Shown here: positions 22,958 through 34,120 of the stretch, one piece after another
How positions within the stretch are numbered: position 1 is the stretch's first letter
Layout: every line of letters begins with the position of its first letter
DNA from: Porodaedalea pini
Lineage: Eukaryota > Basidiomycota > Agaricomycetes > Hymenochaetales > Hymenochaetaceae
Direction of reading: 5' to 3'
Assembly (NCBI GenBank): GCA_002794775.1
Contig: NBAY01000007.1
Span: 992,001-1,056,000 of the forward strand
Length of the DNA stretch: 64,000 nucleotides
Position numbers and translations under genes: made by a program
Notes under the pieces: generated by a model
The model's database searches: none
Told to the model about the DNA's origin: nothing
Seen by the model: only the letters and a program-made list of their open reading frames with translations

Positions 22958-25235
22958 ATGTCGGCAACAAAAGGTTTGAAGGCCATCGCGCCTGTTCCAA
23001 CTGCGACGGACTTCCTCGACATCGTCTTGAACAAAACGCAACGGAAGACACCGACGGTGAGCAACAAGGTGTTCGATAAATTGAGAACGAACTTATCTTG
23101 TAACAGGTCATCCACAAAAACTTCAAAATCAGCCGTATTCGCAACTTCTATATGCGCAAAGTGAAGTTCACGCAGGATTCATTTGACGAAAAGCTTGGTG
23201 CGATTTTGACCGAGTTCCCTGTGATCGATGTGCGTCTTTAGACACTGATAATATTCGTGTACTGATTTTCATCCTCCAGGACTTGCACCCTTTCCTTGCC
23301 TCTCTCATGAATGTTCTGTATGACAAAAATCACTACAAACTAGCTTTAGGTCAGCTCCGGACGTGCAGGCATCTTATCGACCAGGTCGCGAAGGACTATG
23401 TCCGTCTGCTCAAATTCGGCGACAGTCTTTACCGATGCAAACAGCTGAAGCGTGCAGCGCTCGGACGTATGGCGACTATCATGCGTCGTCAGAAGGATCC
23501 TCTTGCATACCTTGAGCAGGTCCGCCAGCATCTCGCTCGTCTTCCCGCAATCGACCCGAACACTCGTACGCTGCTGCTTTGCGGCTACCCAAACGTAGGC
23601 AAGTCATCCTTCCTGAACAAGGTCACCCGTGCGGATGTCGACGTTCAGCCATATGCATTCACGACCAAGTCGCTTTTCGTCGGCCATCTCGACTACAAAT
23701 ACCTCCGCTGGCAGGTCATCGACACGCCTGGTATACTCGACCATCCACTCGAGGACATGAACACGATCGAAATGCAGAGCATCACTGCACTCGCTCACCT
23801 CAAGGCATGTGTACTCTATTTCATCGACCCCAGCGAGCAGTGTGGGTACTCCATCCAGGCACAATGCAGCCTCTTCCACTCCATCAAACCGCTCTTTGGC
23901 GGCAAGCCTGTCCTTCTCGTCGTTAACAAGACGGATGTATGCCGTCTCGAGGATCTTGTGCCCGAGTCGCGTGCGCTTGTGGAAGAGATCGTGAATTCAG
24001 AAGGCGTCCGATGCGTACAAGTGTCGTGCTACTCTGAGGAGGGCGTGATGGACGTCAAGAACGCGGCCTGTGACGCTCTCTTAGCGCATCGCGTGGACAC
24101 GAAGCTCAAGGGTAGCAAGATCAATACGGTAATCAATCGAATACACGTTGCGCAGCCTAAGCCCCGCGACGATCTTGAGCGGAAGCCCTTCATCCCTGAA
24201 GCGGTTCTGTCGAAGAAAAAGTTCGACAAGAACGACCCAGAGCGTCTGCGATTGGAGCGTGATATCGAGGACGCAGAAGGTGGTGCGGGAGTGTACCTCA
24301 TCAACCTTAAGAGTGTGTCTCCATCTATTTTTTCAGTGTAACTATGCTTATATCATTTATAGAGAACTATCTACTGGAGAAGGATGAATGGAAGTTCGAC
24401 ACCATCCCAGAAATCATGGATGGCAAGAACATTGCAGACTTCATCGACCCAGACATCGAGGAAAAGCTCGAAGCACTCGAGCGCGAGGAGGAAAGACTTG
24501 CTGCGGAGGGTTTCTACGACGACAATTCGGACCTCGAGCTAGGCTCGGAAGACGAGCGTGAAGCGGAGGCGCTTAAAGAGGCGCACGGAAAGAGGCTGGA
24601 ATCGCAAGCGACAAAGAAGTCGATGAAGAATGGCGCTCGTCTACCGCGTACCGCGGGTCTTCGCACTTTGAGCGAGCTGTCGGAAGGGCTGACGAAGGCC
24701 GGACTCGATCCGAGTCGTATTCAAGCACGCGCAGAGATGATCGCAAAGGCTCAAGGCGCCAAGCGGAAGCGCGTGGAAGAGACGGAGATGGACGTCGACG
24801 ATGATGGGGATGGGGATGAAGGAGAATGGATGGATGTGGATGGAGAGGACACGACGCCGCAAAAGCGTGCGAAGTCAAACTCTGGCGCTGTTGTCTTGTC
24901 CGCTAGAGCACCGCGAACGAACAGGCAGTTGGCGGGTATGCGTGACGATGAGGTTCGTATCTTACACTCTGTATTTTCATTCACAGCTACTTATACATAT
25001 AATTGCAGCAAGCATCGAAAGCCGTCAAACTGCGTAACCTCGGGCAGCGCGAGCGGAATTACCACGCGAAAGCGGGAGAGGCCGACCGTGCCATCAAAAC
25101 AAAAATGGTGAGCTTTGAGTCATGTTTTCCGACCGTCTTACCCTACGCATCTAAATGTCCTGACTGTCATTCCTTCCACAGCCGAAGTACCTATACACAG
25201 GCAAACGCAAAATGGGCAAAACCAACAGACGTTGA
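22958..25235 (+). CDS. NOG1: Nucleolar GTP-binding protein 1 (NOG1)
   Basis: An essential GTPase of 60S ribosomal subunit assembly in the nucleolus and nucleus. Six exons (22958-23056, 23107-23229, 23280-24312, 24363-24952, 25009-25107, 25182-25235) give 665 residues, close to yeast Nog1 (647). GTPase motifs are in order: G1 [10 protein letters not shown]3 DTPG, G4 NKTD. The N-terminal helical bundle ([19 protein letters not shown]) and the conserved [11 protein letters not shown] block are present. The C-terminal part is acidic then basic, and ends [11 protein letters not shown] as in fungal orthologues. All introns are 50-74 bp with GT-AG ends. Confidence 0.95.
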
Positions 25236-26599
25236 TTGCCAGGCCCTCACCTTGCTCTCCTTTATTAAATCTGTCGTACTGCATATCCCGATCTCATCCA
25301 TGTACCGTTATGCTTTCTGCATTTGTACACTAGTCTATAATTTCCGTGTCGTTGATCAGGTTAATTCGATCTGAAGGACACAAATGAATTACGGTTTGAG
25401 ACTTTGTGTCTCTCAATCAGTGTACCCAGCTCCGGACCAATTCAGAAGTCACTAACGAATGAGAACCTTGTCCAGAGCGCGAAACTCACAATGAAGCCCG
25501 TCTGCAAATCGACCTGCTAGCGTTGGTTTTGAGTTGGAAGTCCGATGCATTGGTCAGAATCTTGCTCGACGCGTGCATCACGTGCAGTAAAGTTCCGCAT
25601 CACGTTCCAAATAATGTTCCGTTTAAACATCGTTTCATCTCAATGTCAGTGCCAAGCTTGTGTAGTTGTGCTCACACCTTTCTGCTCTCACCGCGGGCCA
25701 ATGTACCAGCTCCTTGGATATGACTCGCAGAATCTTTCCTTGGCGCTATACACGTACCCGTCCAATGGACGCGTAACCATTGCATCGTCTCCCACACGCG
25801 CGTCCCCGACTCCTCGGTCCAAGTAATTACAACTGCAACGAGAGTTAGAATGAGCATCAGATGGTTGTTCGCACAGTACTCTTCCATTTTGTTTTTCCCC
25901 TATTCTGATTTTTCTGTCCTCTGGAACTCAAAGTTTTGATGTGCTCTCTGGATCGAAAGATCGCTTTGTCGAGGGGACTACTAGCCGCCTACTGCGACGT
26001 TATGCTACTCACATATGGTGATCAACACTCAAACCTTACTGTGGTGCGTTTTCTTAGTTCTTGTGTTTGCTCTTGTTTTGAGGTAACTGATGGACTGCCA
26101 GCCTTAGTGGGCCCGAATCATCACCTACTTCGTTCCATTTGGTCCTCGTGTCTTCGACTTAACGAGAAACTAGCAGGGTGGTTCTCCAAGCATCAAGTCA
26201 TACCTATAGCTCGTTATCCTTGATGACTTTTTCCCTTCTTGCTAGTAGCGCGATATCGAGACGAAACGTGCAATTCTAAAGCAGCTGCAGTCCTCATGGT
26301 AGTATGAATTAGAGACTCTCTGTCTGCAAACCTAATATAGGAGACTGTCACACCCCTACTCGAAGCAAAAGTCGAGCTTTGGATCATATCCAATCACGCC
26401 TGAAACGCACCCATCGATTTCAATAGATTGACATGTTACTGGCTGATTATTTCTGTGGTTCGCTCTCGCTGGGACACGAATCTTCAGTGATCTTGCACCT
26501 GCTCTCCGTCTGCAGTTTGCTGTGTCGTTTCGGTATTACGAGGAAGTCTATAGGCCTCTTGCTCTCGGTACTCGTTCTTTTTGTCGAATGCCGAAGCCG
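25236..26599. other. Intergenic, partly outer arm of the MnP inverted duplication
   Basis: No gene is supported. Sequence at about 25680-25830 ('cgtacccgtccaatggacgcg') matches the reverse complement of about 34900-35050. The stretch 25840-26590 shows no clear counterpart. From about 26600 the homology with the other arm becomes continuous. Confidence 0.5.
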
Positions 26600-26890
26600 G
26601 TTTGCACGCGTCTAAAAGCGCTTCCGTCCGGTTTCATGCAACGTTTAATGACCTACCGGCAGACACCGTGAAGAAAATATCAAAATGGCCGGAAAATGAC
26701 CCGCCCTCCGATGCATTACTCTCTTTCCGCTATATGAGTGGTCCGAAGGCCTTAAAGATGTCGAATTAAAACTCTCATCGTTGGGAATATGTTTGTTCAA
26801 GTGCCTGGTTTTCCTTCAGCATTTCCGAGTGCGGAATCAAGCTGGACTTTCAGGACTTTCATGAACGGACCTCTACTAGCCATCGAGCGG

Positions 26891-26905
26891 AATACATAAA
26901 AGCAG
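26891..26905 (+). promoter_or_regulatory. TATA-like element of MnP-1
   Basis: 'aatacataaaagcag' lies about 85 bp before the ATG at 26983. The same sequence precedes MnP-3 in the other arm. Confidence 0.5.
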
Positions 26906-26982
26906 CGATCAACGCCGCCTTTGTGCTGCACTCACCGAGTCCTCTCCTCCTCTGACCTCGCGGTTATCGAAAGCTCTCCACC

Positions 26983-28325
26983 ATGGTCTTCAAGCTTGCC
27001 ATTGCTACTGTCGCTCTCGCCGTTCTTGCTGGCGCCGCTAACTACAAGCGTGTCGCCTGCCCCGATGGCAAGAATACCGCGACGAATGAAGCTGTAAATA
27101 ATCTCTTTACTCTCCCGTTTCTTCAGACACTGAACCCTCGTCTACCCAGTGCTGCGCGTTCTTCTCACTCCGCGATGACTTACAGGAGAACCTGTTCGAG
27201 GGCGAGTGCAGCGAGGACGTGCATGAATCTCTGCGCCTGACCTTCCACGATGGTGTCAGCTTCTCTTTATCTGGCAAATTTGCAGGCGGCGGCGCCGACG
27301 GTTCCATTCTTCTCTTTGGCGACATCGAGACCAACTTCTCGGAGAATGCGGGTACGGATGACGGCGTGGATGCACTCGCTCCGTTCCTTACCCGGCACCT
27401 CGTCTCTGCCGGCGACCTCATTCAGTTTGCCGCCGCTGTGGGCTTGACGAACTGCCCTGGTGCACCTCGCCTTCAGTTCCTCGTCGGCCGTCCGAATGCA
27501 ACTGCCCCCGCACAGGATGGCGCGATCCCAGGACCAGCGGATTCCGTCAGCACCATTCTCTCGCGTTTCGCCGACGCAGGCTTTAGCACCGCGGAGGTTG
27601 TCCACTTGCTTGCGTCCCACACCGTTGCACGTTCAGACACGATCATCCCGAACCACACGGCGGTGCCCTTTGACAGCACACCATTCAATTTCGACACTCA
27701 GTTCTTCCTCGAGACACTTCTCAAGGGTACCGCTGCCCCCTTCGATCGTAAGAAGCCGAACATTACCGGCGGCGAAGTTGACTCGCCTCTCGCTGCTGAA
27801 GGCGAGATGCGCCTGCAATCTGACTTCGCACTCGCTCGCGACCATGTGTGTACTTCTTACTCTTAATTCATCCTATCGCTCATCATATTTATTGCAGCGC
27901 ACGGCATGCGAATGGCAGAGCATGGTTGACAACCAGAACCTCATGGTGGAGAACTTCAGGACTGCGATGATGAAGCTCTCTGTCGTCGGGCAGAATACGC
28001 AGGAACTAATTGACTGCTCCGAGCTCATTCCTGCTCCGAAGCCGGCTGCAAAAGCGCATGCTACGTACGTCTCTGCCCCTTCCGCCTAGTCAAACTCTGC
28101 TTATGAGCTGGACTTGTGCTTGTAGCTTCCCTGCTGGTACAAGCCGCAAAGAGGTCCAGCAGGCCTGTAACTCGCCATTCCCAAGCCTTGCTACTGACCG
28201 TGAGTAGAGCCTAATAACATGCAGTCTTTTATTGATTGTGCACATGCGACTTTCTAGCCGGCAAGGCCACACAGATCCCCGAGTGCCCGAACGGCGACCT
28301 CAACCTCGCTGACTGCCCGTCTTAA
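26983..28325 (+). CDS. Manganese peroxidase, class II, short type (MnP-1)
   Basis: A secreted haem peroxidase that oxidises Mn(II) to Mn(III) for lignin attack. Exons 26983-27093, 27150-27845, 27898-28064, 28126-28199 and 28258-28325 give 371 residues. The N-terminus is a signal peptide followed by a short pro-region ending in Lys-Arg before VACPDG, a Kex2-type site. The distal side [14 protein letters not shown] carries the Mn-ligand Glu pair plus catalytic Arg and His. The proximal segment [12 protein letters not shown] carries the haem-ligand His and the third Mn ligand, Asp. The tryptophan that marks versatile or lignin peroxidase is replaced by His (VVHLLASH), and the long MnP tail is absent. 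It lies in an inverted duplication with MnP-3. Confidence 0.93.
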
Positions 28326-28958
28326 AACGCAAGCACGCGTATCATTAGTCATGAGTGTTTCTTCTGGGATCAGATCATATAAATATCGTTGTGGACTATG
28401 TTATATAAGGTTTTGTCTGCAATCGCATTAATGCTTTTCTCTGATGCCTTCTCATTTCGGCGAGAAATTTGCTCGATTGCTTTACTGACTATGTCGCTCA
28501 GATGAGCAGTCCTGTAACGTTATTGCATCTGGATAAGTTCGTGAATCGGTCGACGACCGCCGAGCGAGAAATTCGCTAGATAAGGCAGGCGGTTTACTTG
28601 TTTGGAAATATGTCTGTTTAGTATTGACTTCAGACTTTTCACGAGCCTTCCTCCGGCGGTCTCCTGCAACTTCTTAGTTTATCAAGTTATCGAAGTAGTG
28701 TGAAATCAAGGGCTACATGCTCTTAGCCGTCTGTAGCCACCAGATTAAGTTCTCACGATTATTTCAACCTTTCTTCAAGCCGAAATGTCTTTATCTCCCG
28801 CTCCACCTCGCGTACCTTGGAGGCTGCGAAATGAACCTTGCACGACAGAAGTTTCTCTACTCCATATATGTATGTTGCATCAATCCTGGTGCCCCACTAA
28901 TCATCGTTATGCTCCTTTAGTGACCTCTTGACGTCAGGGCTCCATGCCTCGTGTGGGG
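28326..28958. other. Intergenic between MnP-1 and a small gene
   Basis: AT-rich and without supported open frames. It holds the MnP-1 3' flank and the upstream region of the gene near 29110. Confidence 0.4.
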
Positions 28959-28970
28959 AGTATATATATG
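28958..28970 (+). promoter_or_regulatory. TATA box of the small coiled-coil gene
   Basis: 'agtatatatatgg' lies about 150 bp upstream of the first coding block. It is followed by a C/T-rich leader and a possible 5' intron (GTGCGT near 29043 to TTCAG at 29110). Confidence 0.45.
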
Positions 28971-29110
28971 GTTGTGTCGAGCTTGATATTTACTCAATAG
29001 CGTTCACTTCCTCCCTACTACCACACCTCCATTCTCAACCTCGTGCGTCTGTCTCTTACCCATTCTGAAGTCTAGACTTTACTGACTTCAATTCTGATTT
29101 AAGACTTCAG

Positions 29111-29761
29111 AATTACTTGCTAATTGCTCATCATGCCCTCTTTGGACACAAAACTGCTATCGAGCCCGTGGTAGAGCAGCCACAGCAGACGTACGATGAC
29201 ACGCCAAACCACAAGAGTTCACTCTTCTCGCGTCGTCATCGTTCGACGTCTCCGACCGGCACCCAGATGAACTCGCGCTCGACAAACACGAACATGAACG
29301 GTCACGTGGACGATTACAACGGACGCTCCAATACGCGCGGTGGAAGTTTCTTCTCTCGCCGCCGTTCGCAGTCGTCCTCGGACGGCTCGATGGGTCGCGG
29401 CAGCGCGCGCAGCGGCAACGGCAATGGCACTGGCGCGGGCTTCAATTCGAGCATCCATGGGCGTCACTCGAATGATCCGTCAATCATGGCCGCGCGCCAG
29501 AAGGTCAGCGAAGCAGAGGAAGCGGAACGCCAGGCCGACCGTGCTTTGGTTGAGTCGCGCGCAGCCGTGCGTGATGCGAGACAGCATGTGAAGAACCTCG
29601 AACGCGAGGTCGAAGAAGAGTAAGCATCTCCTGCTTCTTCCCGTACTTAAAACAAATTCTTAATGGTTTCGATATTCTTCAGAGCGCGTATGTACAGGAT
29701 GAAGCAGCAGGAGGCGAAGCAGGTTAGCAAGTCTGCTAAGGGCCTGGGTAGGCACGGGTAG
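29111..29761 (+). CDS. Small Ser/Gly-rich protein with C-terminal coiled coil (fungal family, function unknown)
   Basis: Exons about 29111-29619 and 29683-29761 joined by a GTAAGC...CAG intron. The reading frame begins ALFGHKTAIEPVVEQ. It continues through a Ser/Arg/Asn/Gly-rich region with two SLFSRR/SFFSRR motifs, then a heptad-rich helix (ARQKVSEAEEAERQADRAL), and ends KGLGRHG. I have seen similar proteins in other Agaricomycetes without a function. No in-frame ATG precedes the conserved start: the first ATG (29133) is out of frame and the first in-frame one is at 29267. Either an upstream coding exon was missed, the start codon has been lost, or translation begins at a non-ATG codon. Confidence 0.6.
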
Positions 29762-30176
29762 ACCTTGGTCTCCTTTGACCTCATTGATTCCGATGCATAT
29801 GATTTCCCCCTTTTCCTGTAACTTTGCCAGTTTTCCACATGACTGATACCAAACATACCCCTCTTGTAATAGTGAATCTGGCTGTATATTCATTTGCGTG
29901 TATTTTTAATAATACTGCCTTGACCGAAAAAGCATATTATGTATCCAGCACCAGAGAGAAGCAAATTAAAAGACCAATGAATTCCAGATTAAATAGTAAT
30001 GAGCGGTATACAGTGACAGAGCGAATGTGTATAGATACCAAACGAGAGACTATTAAGTATTGCGCTTTGCGCTATCTACAATCACTACAATCAAGTCCCC
30101 TTTCCATCCTAATCGACACCGCCCGCGCGGTCTTATTTACACCCTTGATTGGTGGTTTTGAGGGTATTCCATAACA
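29762..30176. other. Intergenic, convergent 3' ends
   Basis: An AT-rich tail region between the plus-strand small gene and minus-strand MnP-2. No feature beyond probable 3' UTRs. Confidence 0.4.
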
Positions 30177-30207
30177 TTAAGAACAGTTGGAGGCGTCAAG
30201 AGTACCA

Positions 30208-31409
30208 TCAGGGCGATCCAGGGATTTGAGTCTCTGCTCCAGCTAGAAAATGAATCAGGTGAGAAATATGTTGTTATTGTTAAAGAGTTAATCGCAAAAC
30301 GCTTACAGTCAGCACTAAGAGTGGGGAAGGGTGATGCAGAGCACGCCTGCTGGACGTCGGACTGGCTAGTACCTGCAGGGAAAGTAGCGTGCTGCTTGGC
30401 AGGCGGAGGTGGGGACGGGAGGACTTCCGTGCAGTCAACGAGCTTGCTGACATCCTGGCCGACGTTCGAGAGCTTGATCATTGCCGAACGGAAGTTGTCG
30501 TTCATGAGTTGCTGGTTGTCGACCATGCTCTGCCATTCGCACGCCGTGCGCGGGTCGCGCGCAAGGGCGAAGTCGGACTGCAGCCGCATTTCACCCGAGT
30601 CCGGAATCGGCGAGTCGACCTCCGCGCCGGGGGTGCTGCTGTTCACGCCGAAGGGCAGGCCGACGCCCTTGAGGAGCACCTCGAGGAAGAACTGCGTGTC
30701 GAAGTTGAAGGGCGTCGAGTCGAACGGCACTGCTGTATGGCTCGGGACGAGCGTGTCCGAGCGTGCGACGGTGTGGCTCGCGAGGAGGTGGATGACCTCA
30801 TCCGAGCTGAAGCCGGCATCGGAGAAGCGCGAAAGAATAGAGTCGACGCTGTCCTGTGGCTCAGGGATCGCGCCGTCCTGTGCGGCAGCAGTCGCGTTCG
30901 GGCGCCCCGCGAGGAACTGCAGCTGGGGTGCACCGGGGCAATTCGTCAAGCCGAGTGCCGCTGCGAACTGGATAAGGTCGCCCGCGGAGACGCTATGATT
31001 CTTGAGGAAGGGCGCGAGTGCATCCACACCATCATCTGTGCCCGCATTTGCGACGAAATTCGTCTCGATGTCGGAGAAGAGGATGATAGACCCGTCGGCG
31101 CCTCCTCCACTGAAGGCACCGCTGTTGGAAAAGGCAATGCCGTCGTGGAAGGTCAGACGGAGAGACTCATGCACGTCTTCGCTGCACTGGTTCTCGAAGA
31201 GGTTGGTCTGAAGGTCATCCTTAAGCGCGAAGAAGACGCAACACTGTATTGAGAATGTCAGACTTGAAATATTGAGTAAATAAAATCAGCGGGCTTACAG
31301 CCTCGTTCGTCGCGGTGTTGACACCATCGGGACAGGTGACACGCTTGTAGTTAGCAGCGCCGGCGAAGGCAGCGAGAGCGACAGTAAAGAGGGTGAGCTT
31401 GAAGACCAT
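30208..31409 (-). CDS. Manganese peroxidase, class II, diverged copy with few introns (MnP-2)
   Basis: Exons 31409-31299, 31243-30307 and 30242-30208 (minus strand) give 360 residues. Signal peptide, Lys-Arg pro-site and VTCPDG start are as in MnP-1. The Mn-site Glu pair (SEDVHESLR), distal His (LTFHD), proximal His and Asp ([12 protein letters not shown]) are all present, and the exposed Trp is absent (VIHLLASH). The two introns of MnP-1 at ARD/RTACEW and at HAT/FPAG are cleanly missing here. In the last exon the frame in use ends early (TQIPGSP then stop). The neighbouring frame instead resembles the other MnP ends (PDGTLDASNCS, stop 30177-30179), which suggests a 1-bp insertion near 30215. 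The tail is outside the active site, so the enzyme may still work. Confidence 0.88.
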
Positions 31410-32400
31410 GTCGTCGAGAGATCAAGGATTGTGCTGAAAGATGGAGAGGGAACTCGTCGAGTGTCGAGTGAAGAACTAAGGAAACATTGACACTGCCTTT
31501 ATACTTTTCAACGTTTCAATATGTAACACATTCGTTGCAAGACATAGCCAGTAATCAGGTGCGGCAGCGAGACCACAGCGAGTGTCACCAATATAGAGGG
31601 GAAAGCAATTTGTTTTGTTCCCAGCGATGAGACCATGCCTGAAGGGTCGTCCGACCACTTATAGAGCAGAGAGTTCGTAATGTTTCATCGTCGACGACAT
31701 AGCTTTCTGTTCGCCAATCTCCTCTATGACAGAAACATAAGGCGCGTGAGCGAAACTTTGATAATACATACAGGAATTTGAGAATGCCTCCCACGAGTAT
31801 GGATACGTGAGCTCCCAAGGAATCGGGCGTTCCGAGCCGCTACCGTGGTAGTGGTAAGTACCGCCATCCGTATCTGTGGGCTATGGCGCCAGTGGAAGCG
31901 CATCACTACGTCTCATATGGATCCGTGCTCCTGAGAGTGCGCATTCCTTGAGAAGCGCTCATCGCCGTAGATTTGTGCTTCAAACAACGGATCCGATCCC
32001 CTTGTCCGTGTTATGACCTGCATTTAATTGGCAGGACTGGGCCTCCAAGCCTGAGGAACGAAGAAATAGCCTGGGATCAAAGTAATGATCACTGAAGCGG
32101 ATACGGTACAAATTCATTTCACAGAGAGATCAGGAACACGCCAAGAAGTGATATGCGAGCCTGAGGCGGTTACCGACTGAGCCACACTAGTACTGATCTT
32201 TGAGAGCCTGCGCGTGCTCAAGGCAGTTTCTCACGCCAATTTAACAAACATCAGACGCTTAGTCAGAAATCGATGTCATTGCAGACGAGACATATATTGG
32301 TACATATCCAAGTGGCCCTAATCCAAATAAAAGAACCCCTCCTCAATGGTGAAAGGAGAAGAACGGTTTTCTTGGTGGCCCAAAGCTCTTGATATTTCGT
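31410..32400. other. Intergenic between MnP-2 promoter and MnP-3 3' end
   Basis: A TATA box for MnP-2 (minus strand, GTATAAAG, about 31497-31504) is about 90 bp from its ATG. The rest holds no supported gene but includes a tRNA/SINE-like motif near 32140-32190. Confidence 0.45.
31960..32192 (-). repeat. Possible tRNA-derived SINE fragment
   Basis: On the minus strand 32184-32173 reads TGGCTCAGTCGG, an exact match to the RNA polymerase III A-box consensus. It is followed about 45 nt later by a weak B-box-like GTTCCTGATC. The sequence cannot fold as a complete tRNA because no proper T-loop or acceptor pairing is visible. No second copy was found in this window, so the repeat status is unproven. 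Confidence 0.3.
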
Positions 32401-33743
32401 TCAAGACGGGCAATCAGCGAGGTTGGTGTCACCGTCAGGGCACTCGGGAATCTGAGTGGCCTTGCCGGCTAGAAAGTCACGCACGTACAGTTAGTAAGAT
32501 AATGGCTTATACGTGAGGGTTCACTTACGGTCAGTGCGGAGAGCGGGGAACGGTGCGGGACATGCCTGCTGGATCTCGTTCCGGCTCGTGCCTGCAGGGA
32601 AGCTGAAATCCGAAGTCCATAAGCGGAGATTTATCAAGTGAACAGAGACCAGAACGTACGTAGCGTGCGCTTTGGCGGCTGGCTTCGCGGCGGGAATGAG
32701 CTCGGAGCAGTCAACGAGCTCGCGCGTATTCTGTCCGACGACAGAGAGCTTGATCATCGCGGTCCTGAAGTTTTCCACCATGAGGTTCTGGTTGTCGACC
32801 ATGCTCTGCCACTCGCAGGCCGTACGCTGTAAATACACAGTGATCAAAGGTTGATCGAATTGCATGGCTAATGTGACATACATGGTCGCGAGCGAGTGCA
32901 AAGTCGGACTGCAGACGCATCTCTCCCTCTGCGGCGAGAGGAGAGTCGACTTCGCCCCCAGTCGTATTCGGTGCCGCACGACCGAAGGGAACAGCAGTTC
33001 CCCTGAGGAGTGTTTCGAGGAAGAATTGAGTGTCAAAGTTGAACGGTGTGCTGTCGAAGGGCACCGCCGTGTGGTTCGGGATGATCGTGTCCGAGCGCGC
33101 GACGGTATGAGAAGCAAGCAAGTGGATGACCTCTGCAGAACTGAAGCCAGCATCGGCGAAACGCGAGAGAATAGTATCAACAGAGTCCGCAGGTCCTGGG
33201 ATGGCACCGTCTTGCGCGGGGCAGTCGCGTTCGGGCGGCCAACGAGGAACTGCAGACGCGGCGCCCCGGGACAGTTCGTCAAGCCCACAGCGGCGGCAAA
33301 TTGGATAAGGTCGCCGGCAGAGACGAGGTGGCGGGTAAGGAACGGAGCGAGTGCGTCTACGCCATCATCCGTACCCGCATTCTCCGAGAAGTTGGTCTCG
33401 ATGTCGCCGAAGAGGAGAATGGAGCCGTCGGCGCCATCGCCCGTGAATTTTCCAGACTTGGAGAAGCTGACACCGTCGTGGAAGGTCAGGCGCAGAGATT
33501 CATGCACGTCCTCACCACACTCGCCCTCGAACAGGTTCTCCTGTAAGTCATCGCGGAGTGAGAAGAACGCACAGCACTGGGTAGACGAGGGTTCAGTGTC
33601 TGAAGAAACGGGAACGAGGAGAGATCATTTACAGCTTCATTCGTCGCGGTATTCTTGCCATCGGGGCAGGCGACACGCTTGTAGTTAGCGGCGCCAGCAA
33701 AAGCAGCGAGAGCGACAGTGGCAATAGAAAGCTTGAAGACCAT
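32401..33743 (-). pseudogene. Manganese peroxidase, inverted duplicate with 1-bp frameshift (MnP-3)
   Basis: Exons 33743-33633, 33576-32882, 32826-32660, 32602-32529 and 32468-32401 match MnP-1 exon for exon. Total coding length is 1115 bp against 1116 in MnP-1. The difference is one base in a C run (read on minus; GGGG at 33218-33221), where MnP-1 has five Cs. This shifts the frame after the segment RPNATAP. Before it, the Mn Glu pair and distal His are present; after it, in the second frame, [12 protein letters not shown] and the remaining exons are intact to a normal stop. It is either a very young pseudogene or a functional gene with a homopolymer sequencing or assembly error. Confidence 0.85.
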
Positions 33744-34120
33744 GGTGGGGGACTTTCGATAACCGAGAGGGCAGAGGAGGGGAGGACTCGGTGAGTGTAG
33801 AACAAAGGCAGCGTTGACCGCTGCTTTTATGTATTTCGCTCGACGGTTAGCAAAGGTTCACTGGCTAAACTCCAGATCGCTTCCGCACTCAGGTGCACTG
33901 TAGGAAAACCAGGCACTTGAAGCAATCATATTCCCAACGATGTGAGCTCTGATTCGATATCTTTAAGGCCTCCGGACCACTCATACAGCCGTAAGAGAGC
34001 AATGTGTCAGAGGACGGGTCATTTCGCAGTTACCTTGATCCTTGGTTCGCGGTGCCTGCTGACATTTCATGAAAGCATGCACAAAACTGGACGGAAGCGC
34101 TTCTAGACGCATGTATACGA
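32401..34120. repeat. Right arm of the manganese peroxidase inverted duplication
   Basis: This is the reverse complement counterpart of about 26600-28325, including 370 bp of upstream sequence. A further matching block lies at 34900-35050. The arms face each other across about 4.1 kb. Confidence 0.85.

Larger units (their letters stand above)
26600..28325. repeat. Left arm of a manganese peroxidase inverted duplication
   Basis: It aligns with the reverse complement of 32401-34120: promoter, all five exons and four introns of the peroxidase. Shared landmarks include 'aagcgcttccgtcc' about 370 bp upstream, 'gagtggtccg', 'catcgttgggaatatg' and 'aatacataaaagcagcg' just before the gene. Confidence 0.85.

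Noticed and set aside
26983..28325. Versatile or lignin peroxidase identity for the peroxidases
   Set aside because: The exposed catalytic Trp position is His in all three (HLLASH preceded by Val-Val or Val-Ile), while the three Mn ligands are present; this fits manganese peroxidase.
29133..29175. ATG at 29133 as start of the small coiled-coil gene
   Set aside because: It is in a different frame from the conserved protein and stops after 13 codons.
30389..31252. 287-codon plus-strand open frame
   Set aside because: Antisense shadow of MnP-2. The same kind of long antisense frame appears over MnP-3, as expected from GC-rich third positions.
32140..32190. A functional tRNA gene
   Set aside because: Only the A-box region is tRNA-like; no acceptor stem, anticodon arm or T-loop could be folded.
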